DNA of 43,112 bases from Butyrivibrio sp. AE2015 (GTDB lineage Bacteria > Bacillota > Clostridia > Lachnospirales > Lachnospiraceae): the NCBI RefSeq assembly GCF_000420825.1, contig NZ_ATVR01000027.1:1-43112 (forward strand). The letters run 5' to 3'. Below are positions 7,729 to 15,737 of this stretch, piece by piece. Numbering within the stretch: position 1 is the first letter of the stretch; every line of letters starts with the position of its first letter. The notes below the pieces were generated by a model. The model was not told the origin of the DNA and did no database searches. It was given only the letters and a program-made list of their open reading frames with translations. The position numbers were made by a program, and so were the translations under genes.

Positions 7729-8379
7729 ATGAGCATGAAATTTCTTAAGAAAATCCTTGCAGTAACTTTGGCAGCTTCTCTTATGGTTGCTCCTGCAGTT
7801 ACAGCAGGTGCTGCTTCTACTGATTCTTCAAGCAGCGGGTCTGAATCAACAGCGCAGTCATCACAGTCATCACAGAATTCTTCTTCATCTACAGCAACAA
7901 CTTCTACAAGTACTGTTGCCGGAGTTGGAACATCTACCGTTGGTGGTGCATACTCAGTTAAGAATCTTGGTGGAGTTGCCGTAAGAGAGCCTGCGACAGC
8001 TATTGCTTCAAAGGCTGGAATGACAGCAAACGAGAAACCATATGTTAGAGCATATGATATCACAGCTAAGCAGAGCCCTGCAGCTTTTGTAAGTATTAAT
8101 TCTGCGGCTTCATCAGTTGGCGGAACAGTTGTTGGCGCGGTTAATATTGACCTTGGTAAACTTACAGGTGGTAAGTTTACACAGCTTCCAGATGGTGTTT
8201 CAGTTCAGACAACAATTGGTATTCCTGGCGGCAAGGTAGATTCTTCTAAGACATATGCAATCGTAAAGGTTCTTCCAGGTGGAGCAACCGAGATTATTGC
8301 AGATCAGGATACAAATCCTAATACTGTAACATTTAATATTACTGGTGGACTTGCAGCTTATGCAATTATCGCATACTAA
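7729..8379 (+). CDS. Small secreted Ser/Thr-rich protein of unknown function
   Basis: A 216-residue protein with a clear signal peptide (basic MSMKFLKK, hydrophobic core, likely cleavage after AGA near residue 28). A Ser/Thr/Gln-rich linker (about 30-65) leads into a 150-residue domain rich in G, A, V and T that I cannot assign. The C-terminal domain ends in TVTFNITGGLAAYAIIAY, suggesting a beta-rich extracellular fold. GGGAG 8 nt before the ATG at 7729 fixes the start; the frame is open further upstream but lacks a ribosome site. A strong terminator follows, so it is probably monocistronic. The linker resembles spacers that lift domains away from the wall, but no anchoring motif is visible. 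Confidence 0.8.
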   Translation: MSMKFLKKILAVTLAASLMVAPAVTAGAASTDSSSSGSESTAQSSQSSQNSSSSTATTSTSTVAGVGTSTVGGAYSVKNLGGVAVREPATAIASKAGMTANEKPYVRAYDITAKQSPAAFVSINSAASSVGGTVVGAVNIDLGKLTGGKFTQLPDGVSVQTTIGIPGGKVDSSKTYAIVKVLPGGATEIIADQDTNPNTVTFNITGGLAAYAIIAY

Positions 8380-8409
8380 TTCAGGCAATGAATTGAATAA
8401 TAACAATAT

Positions 8410-8446
8410 AGAGAAGCAGCTACGTTTTGGCTGCTTCTCTGTTTTA
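8410..8446 (+). terminator. Strong intrinsic terminator overlapping the next reading frame
   Basis: AGAGAAGCAGC (8410-8420) pairs with GCTGCTTCTCT (8430-8440) followed by GTTTTA. It ends the secreted-protein transcript. It lies inside the 5' part of the next open frame, which argues that the downstream gene either starts later or is read only by partial read-through. Confidence 0.85.
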
Positions 8447-8470
8447 AAATCTAATCCATATATTTTGCTT

Positions 8471-10195
8471 ATGATGCTCATTATTGTCTCTATCTGCATG
8501 TATGGGATCAATGGAATATACGGTTTTTCTGTTTTCCCGGATGAATTCGGATATTGGGCTCCAGCAGCAACAATTGTGGGGTTAGACTGGTCTTCCGTAA
8601 CATCGCTGGGGTCATATTATTCATATGGTTACAGCATTATTTTGCTGCCTATCTTAGCTCTTTTTAAAGATTCAATAATAGCATATAGAGTTGCCATAAT
8701 ATTTAATTTATTATTGCAATGTCTATCCTTATTTCTTGTTCATAAGATTCTAATAAAATTATTTCCACATCAGAGTTCGAAAATTCTATCTATAGCCGGA
8801 GGAGCAGCTGTCCTCTACCCGGCATGGACTTTTTATACACAGACTACAATGACAGAGGGGTTATTAAATTTCCTGTTTATTTTGTCAGTTTATCTTATAG
8901 TGTGTTTCTTTGAAAAGCCGTGGGCTTTAAAAGGAATATTTTTCGTAATTGTTTTAATATATATGTATTTTGTTCATATGCGCTGCTTGGGCATGATAGG
9001 GGCAGGAGCACTGACTCTTATTATATGGGCAGTTAGCCGGAGTGAAAAGAAAGTTTTTTCAAGGGTGCTTCTTCTTATAGGCTTGATAGTTATTCTTTTT
9101 GCAATCAGCTTCATTATCAAAGAAGTGGTAACAGCAAGAATATACAGCGAAACGTCGGAAGAAACTCTTTCCTGGAATGATTATTCCGGTATTGCATATC
9201 GACTGAGCAAATTATTTAATGCACAGGGTATTACAGTATTTATCAAGGATTTTGCCGGTAAAGCACTGTATCTTTGGGCTGCTACTTATGGTCTTGCATC
9301 TTGGGGAATTGCCTGTCTGATAAAAAAAGCTGTATCAGCATTTAGAAGCATAAATGATAAAAATGCAAGTTTTATTGAGTATAGCTATATTTTTCTATTT
9401 CTGTCTGTGTTCGCTCAGTTTATGGTAGCTATGATATATCTTATAGGGGCTTCTGATCCATACAATGACAGGCTGGATATTTTTTTACATGGGAGATATA
9501 TAGATTTCTTTCTCCCAATACTAATAGCAATAGGCATTGTTGAGATGGTGGATAGTAAGCATCTATGGCTTATGCAGATTTTTTTTGTATTGGCAGGCAT
9601 AATATTGATGCTTATTGCCAGAAAGGTTATTTTAGACAATATTAGTGGTTTTGTTAATGCTCACAGTTTTACAATGATAGGCATGAGCTATTTTTTAAAG
9701 AAACCATTAATTAGCAGTATTTCGTTTTTTTTTAAAGAACTTGCCTTGTCGTTTTCATTAATGGCTGTTACAGTTATTATAGTGGTAATTTATCGAAAAT
9801 TTAAAATAGAAACAGTTCTTTTATTGATAATAGTTATTCAGGTTGCATTAGGGGTATATACTGTCGGATACTATGTTTTCCCTAATCAAACTTATATTTA
9901 CGGTGATATTCTCCTGGGGCAGAAATTGAAGGAGATAAGGCTTGAAAATCCTGAAAAAGAGATAGTTACGATATATGAAGGCGGAGCCCAGTACATAGAA
10001 CTTGTCCAGTTTGCAGACAGAGAGGCAGACATAACGGTTATAAATGCTGAGAATGAGCCTGTTAATGTATATGACTACATGAGTGCTGAGAGAATACTGA
10101 TAATTGATCTTAACGGCGATTATGTTGATGCTGCAGACAATTTTTATGAGCAGAAGTGGGAAATAGGGCATCTTAACGTGTACTATACACCATAA
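8471..10195 (+). CDS. Polytopic membrane protein, GT-C type glycosyltransferase-like
   Basis: Likely a lipid-linked-sugar dependent glycosyltransferase acting on the outer face of the membrane. About 12-13 hydrophobic segments are visible. The first loop contains FPDEFGYW, an acidic motif typical of GT-C/ArnT-like transferases. The last 90 residues are soluble and extracytoplasmic. The start is uncertain: the frame is open from a GTG at 8345, but a strong terminator lies at 8410-8446 and no ribosome site is visible. I give the ATG at 8471, just before the first membrane segment. It heads the polysaccharide gene cluster and could equally be a polymerase-like protein without transferase activity. 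Confidence 0.7.
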   Translation: MMLIIVSICMYGINGIYGFSVFPDEFGYWAPAATIVGLDWSSVTSLGSYYSYGYSIILLPILALFKDSIIAYRVAIIFNLLLQCLSLFLVHKILIKLFPHQSSKILSIAGGAAVLYPAWTFYTQTTMTEGLLNFLFILSVYLIVCFFEKPWALKGIFFVIVLIYMYFVHMRCLGMIGAGALTLIIWAVSRSEKKVFSRVLLLIGLIVILFAISFIIKEVVTARIYSETSEETLSWNDYSGIAYRLSKLFNAQGITVFIKDFAGKALYLWAATYGLASWGIACLIKKAVSAFRSINDKNASFIEYSYIFLFLSVFAQFMVAMIYLIGASDPYNDRLDIFLHGRYIDFFLPILIAIGIVEMVDSKHLWLMQIFFVLAGIILMLIARKVILDNISGFVNAHSFTMIGMSYFLKKPLISSISFFFKELALSFSLMAVTVIIVVIYRKFKIETVLLLIIVIQVALGVYTVGYYVFPNQTYIYGDILLGQKLKEIRLENPEKEIVTIYEGGAQYIELVQFADREADITVINAENEPVNVYDYMSAERILIIDLNGDYVDAADNFYEQKWEIGHLNVYYTP

Positions 10196-10218
10196 AGTAT
10201 TGATTAGAGGGAATATAA

Positions 10219-10803
10219 ATGAATAATAAATTTTCAGAGATAAGTATTATATTTCTTATTGTCACTATATTGTGCGCATCTTTTTTTTCTTTCCATGTAA
10301 GTTTGGCTAAAGACGTCAATTCATCCCAGGAGAGTATATCAGGATCTGTAATGACTATTATTCAGGATACGGTTGCGAGGAGTGCTCCGGATGAGGGAGC
10401 CTCTGTTGTTGTGAAATTATCTAAGGGCGATAGCATCTTTGTTGTAGGTGAAAATGATGGCTGGTATGAGATTTTTTATAAGGGAAAATCAGCATATGTA
10501 AAAGTCACAGGTACGTCTACAGGTAACGCAAATGATGAAGAGATTTCAATTGCAGCAGCTGCTGACAGCAATGTAAATTCAGCACTTGAAGAAGAATTCA
10601 AAAAGAAACAGCAATTCGATGTCACATATGTGGATTCTTTTGAGAGGCAGCAGAGAAGAAACAGAAGTGCCCTTGTGTGGAAGATAGTAATAGCAGTTTT
10701 GGTTGTTTCAATTATTGTTATTTCAGTAGTAATCGGTATTAGGAACAGAAATAGTATTGTCAATGAAGATGAAGATAATAATAGTGAAAGCGATAAAAGA
10801 TGA
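10219..10803 (+). CDS. Membrane-anchored bacterial SH3 domain protein
   Basis: The 194-residue protein has an N-terminal signal or anchor segment (about 8-30, IIFLIVTILCASFFSF). A bacterial SH3 (SH3b) domain follows at about 45-97 (TVARSAPDEGASVVVKL, GDSIFVVGENDGWYEI, SAYVKV). After a hydrophilic stretch there is a membrane segment at about 153-173 and an acidic cytoplasmic tail. SH3b domains usually bind cell-wall peptides or glycans, so it may tether or sense the wall at the site of glycan assembly. A weak AGAGGG site precedes the ATG by 8 nt. Its last codons overlap the next GT2 gene by ATGA, indicating translational coupling. Confidence 0.75.
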   Translation: MNNKFSEISIIFLIVTILCASFFSFHVSLAKDVNSSQESISGSVMTIIQDTVARSAPDEGASVVVKLSKGDSIFVVGENDGWYEIFYKGKSAYVKVTGTSTGNANDEEISIAAAADSNVNSALEEEFKKKQQFDVTYVDSFERQQRRNRSALVWKIVIAVLVVSIIVISVVIGIRNRNSIVNEDEDNNSESDKR

Positions 10804-11792
10804 AGGTTATTATTCAGATTCCATGTTTTAATGAAGAAAATACTTTAAATCAGACGCTCAACGACCTGCCCAGATCCATAGATGGAGTAGATGAGATAGA
10901 GTATCTCGTTATTAATGACGGGAGCTTTGACAGAACTACTGAAGTTGCCAAAGAGTGGGGAGTTGATTATATTGTAAATTTTACGCAGAATAAGGGGCTT
11001 GCAAAGGGATTTATGGCGGGAATAGATGTTGCACTTGAAAATGGTGCTGACATCATTGTAAATACCGATGCGGATAATCAGTATAAAGGAAGTGACATAG
11101 AGAGATTGATACGCCCGATTCTTGACCAAAGGGCAGATATTGTAATCGGAGAAAGGCCCATAGATGATACGGAGGATTTTTCAAAGCTCAAGAAAAAATT
11201 ACAGCATATCGGAAGCTGGGCTGTAAGACAGGCATCACATACTGATATTCCCGATGCTCCCAGCGGCTTCAGGGCTTTTTCAAGGGAAGCGGCACTAAGA
11301 ATAAATGTTGTTAATGACTATACTTACACCTTGGAAACTATTGTGCAGGCGGGGAGAGAAAAGATACCAATTATCAGCGTGCCTGTTTCAACAAATAGGG
11401 CAATAAGGCCATCAAGATTGGCAAAAACCATGATTTCCTATGTCAGGACTTCTATGCTCACGATTTTAAGAGCATATCTCGTGTACAAGCCACTTAAAGC
11501 ATTTCTGTTTTTGTCGATTTTCCCTGCAATTCCGGGATTAATGATTGGAATAAGGTTTTTATATTATCTATATACGCAGGGTGGCGCCGGACATATCCAG
11601 TCTCTTATACTTGGATGCACGCTTATCATCATATCTTTTGTCTGCATTATGATAGGTATACTTGGAGATACGATATGCGCAAATCGCAAGATTTTACAGG
11701 ATGTGCAATATCACACAAGGAAACAGTATTATGACGGGGTCAAGATTGCAAACGCTGATAAAGGGCAGGGATGTCGTATTTATTACCGTTAA
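10800..11792 (+). CDS. GT2 glycosyltransferase, dolichol/undecaprenyl-phosphate sugar synthase type
   Basis: Probably transfers a hexose from a nucleotide sugar to undecaprenyl phosphate, giving the donor for GT-C enzymes. GT-A fold landmarks: IPCFNEENTL at the start, VINDGSFDRT, the metal-binding DAD at residues 90-92 (NTDADNQ), and SGFRAFSREA. Two C-terminal membrane segments (about 236-255 and 268-290) are typical of the DPM/GtrB-like family. At 330 residues it is of normal length or slightly long. The start overlaps the preceding stop (ATGA), and its 3' end overlaps the next gene by about 60 bp. A sugar-phosphate donor made here could feed the GT-C-like proteins at 8471, 18440 and 25847. 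Confidence 0.88.
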   Translation: MKVIIQIPCFNEENTLNQTLNDLPRSIDGVDEIEYLVINDGSFDRTTEVAKEWGVDYIVNFTQNKGLAKGFMAGIDVALENGADIIVNTDADNQYKGSDIERLIRPILDQRADIVIGERPIDDTEDFSKLKKKLQHIGSWAVRQASHTDIPDAPSGFRAFSREAALRINVVNDYTYTLETIVQAGREKIPIISVPVSTNRAIRPSRLAKTMISYVRTSMLTILRAYLVYKPLKAFLFLSIFPAIPGLMIGIRFLYYLYTQGGAGHIQSLILGCTLIIISFVCIMIGILGDTICANRKILQDVQYHTRKQYYDGVKIANADKGQGCRIYYR

Positions 11793-12738
11793 AAATAAAG
11801 AATATATACGGGTAGTTCAAATAGAAAAAATGCTAAAAGACTATGCCGGAAAGTATAGAGTCATTACATCGGAAAAAGGGAATCCGATCAGTAGAACATT
11901 GGACATAAAACGCAGGATAAAGGCATTAGATTTTTCAAAGACTGATGTAGTGATTGCAGGATTTTTGCCACAACTTATATGGAGCGAATTATACAAAAAA
12001 GGCAAAAATGAGAATGGTAATATTTCCTTTATAGGAGAGGTTTTCTTATCTTTATATGACACAGTGGCCCTCGACAGGAAATATGTCAGTGAAGGCAGTA
12101 TTGTTGCAGCTTTGATGAAAAAACTTGATAAAAGAGTACTTGATGAGGCAGAGCTTATTGTTACAGACACTAAGGCAGACGCGGAGTTTTTTTCAACTAT
12201 ATATGGTATAAACTCTGATAAGTTTGAAACTCTGTACTTGGATGCAGGTGAATTGTGCAGAGTTGATGGTGGAAAAGAATACAATCGAACTGAGATTACG
12301 AGAGTATTGTACTTTGGAACAGGCCTGCCACTACAAGGGACTGATATAGTCCTAAAGGCTTTTAACGAAGTTGCGCAAAAAGAAGTCTTCGAGTGCATAT
12401 ATATTGGTAGCACAAAAAAAGTTCCAGCAAAGCTTTTAAAAAGTGTAAAAGAAAATAAAAACATAACACTTATTGATTGGCTTGATCAGAAGGAGCTTTT
12501 TGAGGTTATAAAGAATGCTGATATATGTCTTGCCGGTCACTTTAACTCTGAAATTGACAAGGCAGACAGAACAATTCCCGGCAAGGCATACATATATGAG
12601 ACCATGGGAAAAATAATGATCCTCGGCGATACAAGAGCTAATCATGAAATATTTATAGAAGACGACGATCATCTTTTTGTTAAGAGAGGAGACGCAAAAG
12701 CTCTTGAGGAGTGCATTTTCAAAGCAGCACATATGTGA
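11731..12738 (+). CDS. Glycosyltransferase, GT-B fold (GT4-like)
   Basis: Probable cytoplasmic sugar transferase of 335 residues. The C-terminal half has the GT4 pattern: VLYFGTGLPLQGTDIVLKAF, then FECIYIGS, ITLIDWLDQKELFEVIKNADICLAG, PGKAYIYETMGK and the helical end DAKALEECI. The usual EX7E is poorly conserved, so the family call is moderate. I start at the ATG at 11731, with AAGGA upstream, inside the end of the preceding GT2 gene. A start at 11662 would enlarge the overlap without a ribosome site. The gene runs directly into the next GT2 gene and belongs to the same operon. Confidence 0.75.
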   Translation: MTGSRLQTLIKGRDVVFITVKNKEYIRVVQIEKMLKDYAGKYRVITSEKGNPISRTLDIKRRIKALDFSKTDVVIAGFLPQLIWSELYKKGKNENGNISFIGEVFLSLYDTVALDRKYVSEGSIVAALMKKLDKRVLDEAELIVTDTKADAEFFSTIYGINSDKFETLYLDAGELCRVDGGKEYNRTEITRVLYFGTGLPLQGTDIVLKAFNEVAQKEVFECIYIGSTKKVPAKLLKSVKENKNITLIDWLDQKELFEVIKNADICLAGHFNSEIDKADRTIPGKAYIYETMGKIMILGDTRANHEIFIEDDDHLFVKRGDAKALEECIFKAAHM

Positions 12739-12761
12739 AATGGCAGAGAGAAGTATCTGAT

Positions 12762-13850
12762 ATGGAAAAAAAGATAAAAGTATCAATTATCGTCCCTGTA
12801 TATAACGTAGAAAAAAATATTGAAAAATGCCTGGATAGCATTGTTTCACAGACTTTAGGCGCAGATGGGGAAATTGAGGCAATACTCGTTGACGATGGTT
12901 CAACGGATTCATCAGGTCAGATATGTGATTCATACGCGGAGCGTTATTCGATATTCAAAGCTGTTCATAGGGCAAATTACGGCGTTGCAGCTGCAAGAAA
13001 CACCGGAATGGATGCTGCTAAGGGTGAATGGCTAGCCTTTGTTGATGCAGATGATTATCTTGAAGCAGATTACTGTGAAAAACCATATCGCATGGGAATG
13101 AAGGAAAATGCAGATATTGTCATGTTCAATGCTTTCAGAGAAGAGCAGACCGGTGAAAAAAGAGTAACTGTCTGGGGCCAGGCTGACTGTAGTTTTAACA
13201 CTTCTAATAGAGATGATATTTTTGCACTGAGGTGCAAAATTCTATATCCTCACTTTAAGACGAAAATAGGGATGGTTACCTATCTGAAAAACGAGGTCCC
13301 GTTGGCTGCTCCATGGGACAAACTATACAGAAGAGATTTTTTAGTAAGTAATGGTCTGCGATTTTCTGATGAACTAAAAGTCCTTGATGATATGTTTTTT
13401 AATTATCAGGTTTTCTCAGCAGCCCACAGAGTGATGTACTTTCCTGATCCTCTATATCACTACTGTATTTGGGAAGATTCGATAACAAATAGTTATAAAG
13501 CGAACAGACCTGAGCTTGACCAGAAGGCTTTCGATTATATAAAAGAAGAGATTATCTGCGGAGATCTTGATAATATGCGGGAATTCCTCGTAATGCAGGC
13601 TTTTTACGCAAGAATAATCAAGAGTTTTGCCATATGCTGCAGACTCAGTTTTTTTAATAAAAAAAATACGAAGTCTGGAAGAGAAAAGCTAAGGACAGTG
13701 AGAAATTACATGAAAGCCGGTGTTTACAGCGCCGCTTTTAAAAAAGTTAAGTTCAGTAAAATTGAATGGAAGCTGTGGCTGGTTACAATTGCCGGAAGAC
13801 TTAAGAGCCCGGTGCTTTTATATCTTCTTCATAGGTTACAGAATAGGTAG
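12762..13850 (+). CDS. GT2 family glycosyltransferase
   Basis: Inverting GT-A transferase of 362 residues. Landmarks: VSIIVPVYNVEKNIEKCLDS at the N-terminus, VDDGSTDSS (43-51), AAARNTGMDAAKGEW and the metal-binding VDADD (94-98), then the acceptor region AAPWDKLYRR and LDDMFFNY. The C-terminal 100 residues are basic and helical, suited to membrane contact, as in WaaE/EpsJ-like enzymes. AGAGAAG lies upstream of the ATG at 12762; the frame is open from 12711 but lacks a ribosome site there. It is spaced 23 bp from the GT4-like gene and 5 bp from the permease gene. The sugar transferred cannot be predicted. Confidence 0.88.
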   Translation: MEKKIKVSIIVPVYNVEKNIEKCLDSIVSQTLGADGEIEAILVDDGSTDSSGQICDSYAERYSIFKAVHRANYGVAAARNTGMDAAKGEWLAFVDADDYLEADYCEKPYRMGMKENADIVMFNAFREEQTGEKRVTVWGQADCSFNTSNRDDIFALRCKILYPHFKTKIGMVTYLKNEVPLAAPWDKLYRRDFLVSNGLRFSDELKVLDDMFFNYQVFSAAHRVMYFPDPLYHYCIWEDSITNSYKANRPELDQKAFDYIKEEIICGDLDNMREFLVMQAFYARIIKSFAICCRLSFFNKKNTKSGREKLRTVRNYMKAGVYSAAFKKVKFSKIEWKLWLVTIAGRLKSPVLLYLLHRLQNR

Positions 13851-13855
13851 AAAAA

Positions 13856-14953
13856 ATGATACTTGCACTTAGTATACTTATGCTTTTTTTGCCGGGAGGC
13901 ATTTCGCTTTTGATTCATAGCTGTTTAAGGCATGGAGAATTATCAGGAAAAAGAAAAGCTGTTTTTTTTGTAGTCTATCTGTTAGTGACAAATCTTATAA
14001 CTTTCCTGGTTTCTTATCTTAGAGGAGTTAAAGCTCTGCATTTTGAAAACATGACCGTGTCCTATAGGTTAAAGTATATGGGACTTGGTTGTGTTCTGGG
14101 TTTTATTTTACCTTTCTTTGTGTGTCTTATGACAGAAGATATTATTACAATAGGCGGATTTAGGCGATATGCCAGACGATTTATTTCAGATATAAAAAAG
14201 TACCTGCCATATGCTGTATGGTCTGCCAAAGCTGACCTTCAGGCTGAAGTTGCTTCAAGCTATCTTAACTGGATGTGGTGGTTGATAGAGCCGGTGTGCA
14301 TGATGTTCATTTATACTCTGATCTTTGGTGTGGTATTCAGAGCTTCGGAGGATTTTTTTCCTATATTTGTATTTATAGGGCTTACGATGTGGGGGTTCTT
14401 TTCAAGATGTCTTAGCGCCAGCGTCGATATCGTAAGGTGGAATAAAGATATTATCACCAAGATATATATGCCTAAATACATTCTTCTTCTTGCTAAAATG
14501 TTTGCTTATTTTTTTAAGATGATGGTCTCATTTGGTGTCATATTTATAATGATGATATTCTTCAGAGTTCCCATTGACTTTAATATACTGTGGATAATTC
14601 CGGTGTTTGTGGTGCTGTTTCTTTTTACCTTTGGAGTTAGTTCCATAATGATGCATTACGGTGTTTATGTCAGCGACCTTGGATATATTACAGGAATTGT
14701 ATTGCAGATGATGATGTATTTGACCGGCGTTTTTTATTCCCTTGCTAATCAGGTACCTGAACCTTTTGGAGCTATATTGGAAGCATTTAATCCGGTAGCA
14801 TTTATTATCTCTGCTATGAGACAGGCCCTGATATATAGAACAACACCAATGCTGTGGATGCTTGGGGTATGGGGACTGGTATCCGTAGTGTTAATTGCTC
14901 TTGGGGTATTTACTGTGTATAGCAATGAAAATGCATATGTGAAGGTAATCTAA
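13856..14953 (+). CDS. ABC-2 type polysaccharide exporter permease (Wzm/TagG family) with N-terminal extension
   Basis: Membrane subunit of an ABC exporter for an undecaprenyl-linked glycan or teichoic-acid-like polymer. Residues from about 115 to 365 match the Wzm/TagG permease: the amphipathic WSAKADLQAEVASSYLNWMWW, then six membrane segments with IFGVVFR, GLTMWGFFSR and MYLTGVFYS. Ahead of this lies an unusual extension of about 115 residues with three further hydrophobic segments (about 3-20, 34-52, 73-92). Standard Wzm/TagG proteins are about 260-275 residues. The stop codon directly abuts the ATPase gene (TAA then ATG), so the two subunits are made together. Confidence 0.88.
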   Translation: MILALSILMLFLPGGISLLIHSCLRHGELSGKRKAVFFVVYLLVTNLITFLVSYLRGVKALHFENMTVSYRLKYMGLGCVLGFILPFFVCLMTEDIITIGGFRRYARRFISDIKKYLPYAVWSAKADLQAEVASSYLNWMWWLIEPVCMMFIYTLIFGVVFRASEDFFPIFVFIGLTMWGFFSRCLSASVDIVRWNKDIITKIYMPKYILLLAKMFAYFFKMMVSFGVIFIMMIFFRVPIDFNILWIIPVFVVLFLFTFGVSSIMMHYGVYVSDLGYITGIVLQMMMYLTGVFYSLANQVPEPFGAILEAFNPVAFIISAMRQALIYRTTPMLWMLGVWGLVSVVLIALGVFTVYSNENAYVKVI

Positions 14954-15682
14954 ATGCGAAATAATGCAATTGAAGTCAATAATGTAAGTATCAGTTACAG
15001 AATATTGAACAGCGTATCTATCAGAAAAACACTTTTTCACAAGAAACAGCGAAATGAAGTTTTTGAGGCGGTAAAAAATGTTTCTTTTTCGGTAGAAGAA
15101 GGTGGAATTCTCGGAATTATTGGAAAGAACGGAAGTGGCAAATCAACACTTTTAAGATCCATGGCTGGAGTTTTTTCACCAAATGAAGGCACAATCGATC
15201 TTCATGGACATTCGGTTTCACTAATGGCTTTAGGAGTGGGGTTTAAGCCTGAACTTACAGGAAGAGCAAATGTTATGCTGTCTGGACTTTTGCTTGGATT
15301 TTCCGAAAAAGAAGTAGAGGATAGGATGGATGAAATAATTGAATTTGCAGAGCTTGGAGAGTTTATTAACAGGCCTGTAAGAACCTATTCAAGCGGAATG
15401 CATTCAAAGCTTGCTTTTGCCATCACAGCAATGCTTGAGACAGATATCATGCTAGTTGATGAGGTTTTAAGTGTGGGAGATGAGCGCTTTAGGCAAAAAA
15501 GCATGGAAAAAATGCGACAGCTCATTATGGATAAGGATAGAACTGTTGTAATAGTCTCTCATGACATACCAATACTAAAGGAACTATGCAATCAGGTGTT
15601 ATGGCTCCATGACGGAGAAATGAAAGAAATAGGAAGTCCTCAGATTGTGCTTGGACATTATGAGGAATTTATGAGCGAGTAA
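14954..15682 (+). CDS. ABC exporter ATPase (Wzt/TagH family, short form)
   Basis: Nucleotide-binding subunit of the polysaccharide exporter. The 242 residues contain Walker A GKNGSGKS (57-64), signature YSSGM (145-149), Walker B DIMLVDE (164-170) and the H-loop VSHD. The stretch GVGFKPELTGRANV is characteristic of Wzt/TagH ATPases. It lacks the extra C-terminal carbohydrate-binding domain of E. coli O9a-type Wzt, so chain-end recognition by that domain is not expected. The start codon follows the permease stop directly. With two galactofuranosyltransferases nearby, the cargo is plausibly a galactofuranose-containing glycan; this is inference. Confidence 0.93.
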   Translation: MRNNAIEVNNVSISYRILNSVSIRKTLFHKKQRNEVFEAVKNVSFSVEEGGILGIIGKNGSGKSTLLRSMAGVFSPNEGTIDLHGHSVSLMALGVGFKPELTGRANVMLSGLLLGFSEKEVEDRMDEIIEFAELGEFINRPVRTYSSGMHSKLAFAITAMLETDIMLVDEVLSVGDERFRQKSMEKMRQLIMDKDRTVVIVSHDIPILKELCNQVLWLHDGEMKEIGSPQIVLGHYEEFMSE

Positions 15683-15737
15683 AGCACATCTTATATATTT
15701 GATGATTAGCTTATGAAATGTGAGGGAGAATATAATT

